This document shows positions 20,785 to 20,901 of a stretch of 20,901 bases of DNA, one piece after another (the first letter of the stretch is position 1; each line of letters begins with the position of its first letter). The translations under genes were made by a program, and so were the position numbers. Origin of the DNA: an uncultured Saprospiraceae bacterium (GTDB taxonomy: Bacteria; Bacteroidota; Bacteroidia; Chitinophagales; Saprospiraceae). The notes under the pieces were generated by a model, which was not told where the DNA came from, did not search any database, and saw only the letters and a list, made by a program, of their open reading frames with translations. Location: positions 1 to 20,901 of the forward strand of contig CALEYL010000080.1 in assembly GCA_937926205.1 (NCBI GenBank), written 5' to 3'.

Positions 20785-20901
20785 ACCATGAAACGACCAT
20801 GACGACCATGACGACCATGAAACGATCATGAAACGATCATGACGATCATGAAACGATCATGACGACCATGAAACGATCATGACGACCATGAAACGATCAT
20901 G
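20783..20901. repeat. Right minisatellite array, alternating 9 and 11 bp units
   Basis: Twelve consecutive units of the form CGAYCATGA or CGAYCATGAAA (Y is C or T) fill the sequence to the window edge without interruption. The lengths run 11, 9, 9, 11, 11, 9, 11, 9, 11, 9, 11, then 8 at the edge, giving a partial 20 bp higher-order period. The array continues beyond the window. Confidence 0.9.

Larger units (their letters stand above)
20499..20901. other. Gene-free, repeat-rich block next to the transposase
   Basis: 403 bp up to the window edge. From left to right it holds the short upstream region of the transposase, two 20 bp direct repeats (20551-20587), a left minisatellite array (20609-20677), four hairpins (20678-20784) and a right minisatellite array (20783-20901). 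No coding sequence is supportable; the open frames seen there run through simple repeats. Confidence 0.85.

Noticed and set aside
20783..20901. CRISPR array or coding repeat
   Set aside because: Units are 9 or 11 bp with no spacers, and the period is not a multiple of three.

Overview
The window looks like chromosomal DNA of a Bacteroidota bacterium, probably class Saprospiria or a close relative. The evidence is two secreted proteins with type IX secretion (T9SS) C-terminal sorting domains, several upstream regions that match the Bacteroidota -7 box TAnnTTTG (once with a well placed -33 TTTG), few Shine-Dalgarno sequences, and the Bacteroidota flavour of most proteins (Haem_bd protein, MORN_2 lipoprotein, M28 peptidase with the Cys-rich metal-site loop). 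The taxon below phylum is inference.

Layout. 1-183: a 53-54 bp tandem repeat. 196-1872 (-): ettA, a ribosome-associated ABC-F ATPase. 1873-2255: gene-free, with two palindromic structures. 2256-2768 (-): small membrane-anchored haem-binding (CxxCH) protein. 2811-2976: a 166 bp palindromic MITE-like element. 3096-5958 (+): a complete arsenic operon arsR-arsM-acr3-arsC (repressor, arsenite methyltransferase, arsenite efflux permease, thioredoxin-type arsenate reductase). 6020-6128: a second palindromic element, then a terminator-like hairpin. 6328-6945 (-): MORN_2/YwqK-type lipoprotein. 7004-8203 (-): DUF418 membrane protein. 8374-10928 (+): a tight three-gene unit of a four-helix membrane protein with a poly-Asp tail, an OmpR-type response regulator and its histidine kinase. 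10993-11511 (+): DUF1697 protein. 11676-13409 (+): secreted M28 peptidase with T9SS tail. 13411-13542 (+): an orphan C-terminal scrap of an alpha/beta hydrolase. 13543-17040 (-): 1165-residue secreted Asp-box propeller/PKD protein with T9SS tail. 17178-18164 (-): GlxA-type AraC regulator. 18281-18697 and 18737-20041 (+): a VOC protein and an SRPBCC-VOC-VOC fusion. 20046-20498 (-): IS200-like HUH transposase. 20499-20901: gene-free DNA with short direct repeats, REP-like hairpins and two inverted minisatellite arrays, the second running off the window.

How the parts work together. The ars operon is self-contained: ArsC reduces As(V) to As(III), Acr3 exports it, ArsM methylates it, and ArsR senses it through a CxC site. 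The two-component system probably senses something at the envelope together with the poly-Asp membrane protein. The two T9SS cargo proteins are probably exported to the cell surface or medium. The AraC regulator is divergent from the VOC genes and is a candidate regulator of them.

The window is mostly ordinary genes. No clearly new multi-gene system is visible. The least explained material is the collection of structurally different palindromic and tandem repeats in almost every larger gap, especially the transposase-linked REP/minisatellite block at the right end, and the hydrolase scrap at 13.4-13.5 kb.
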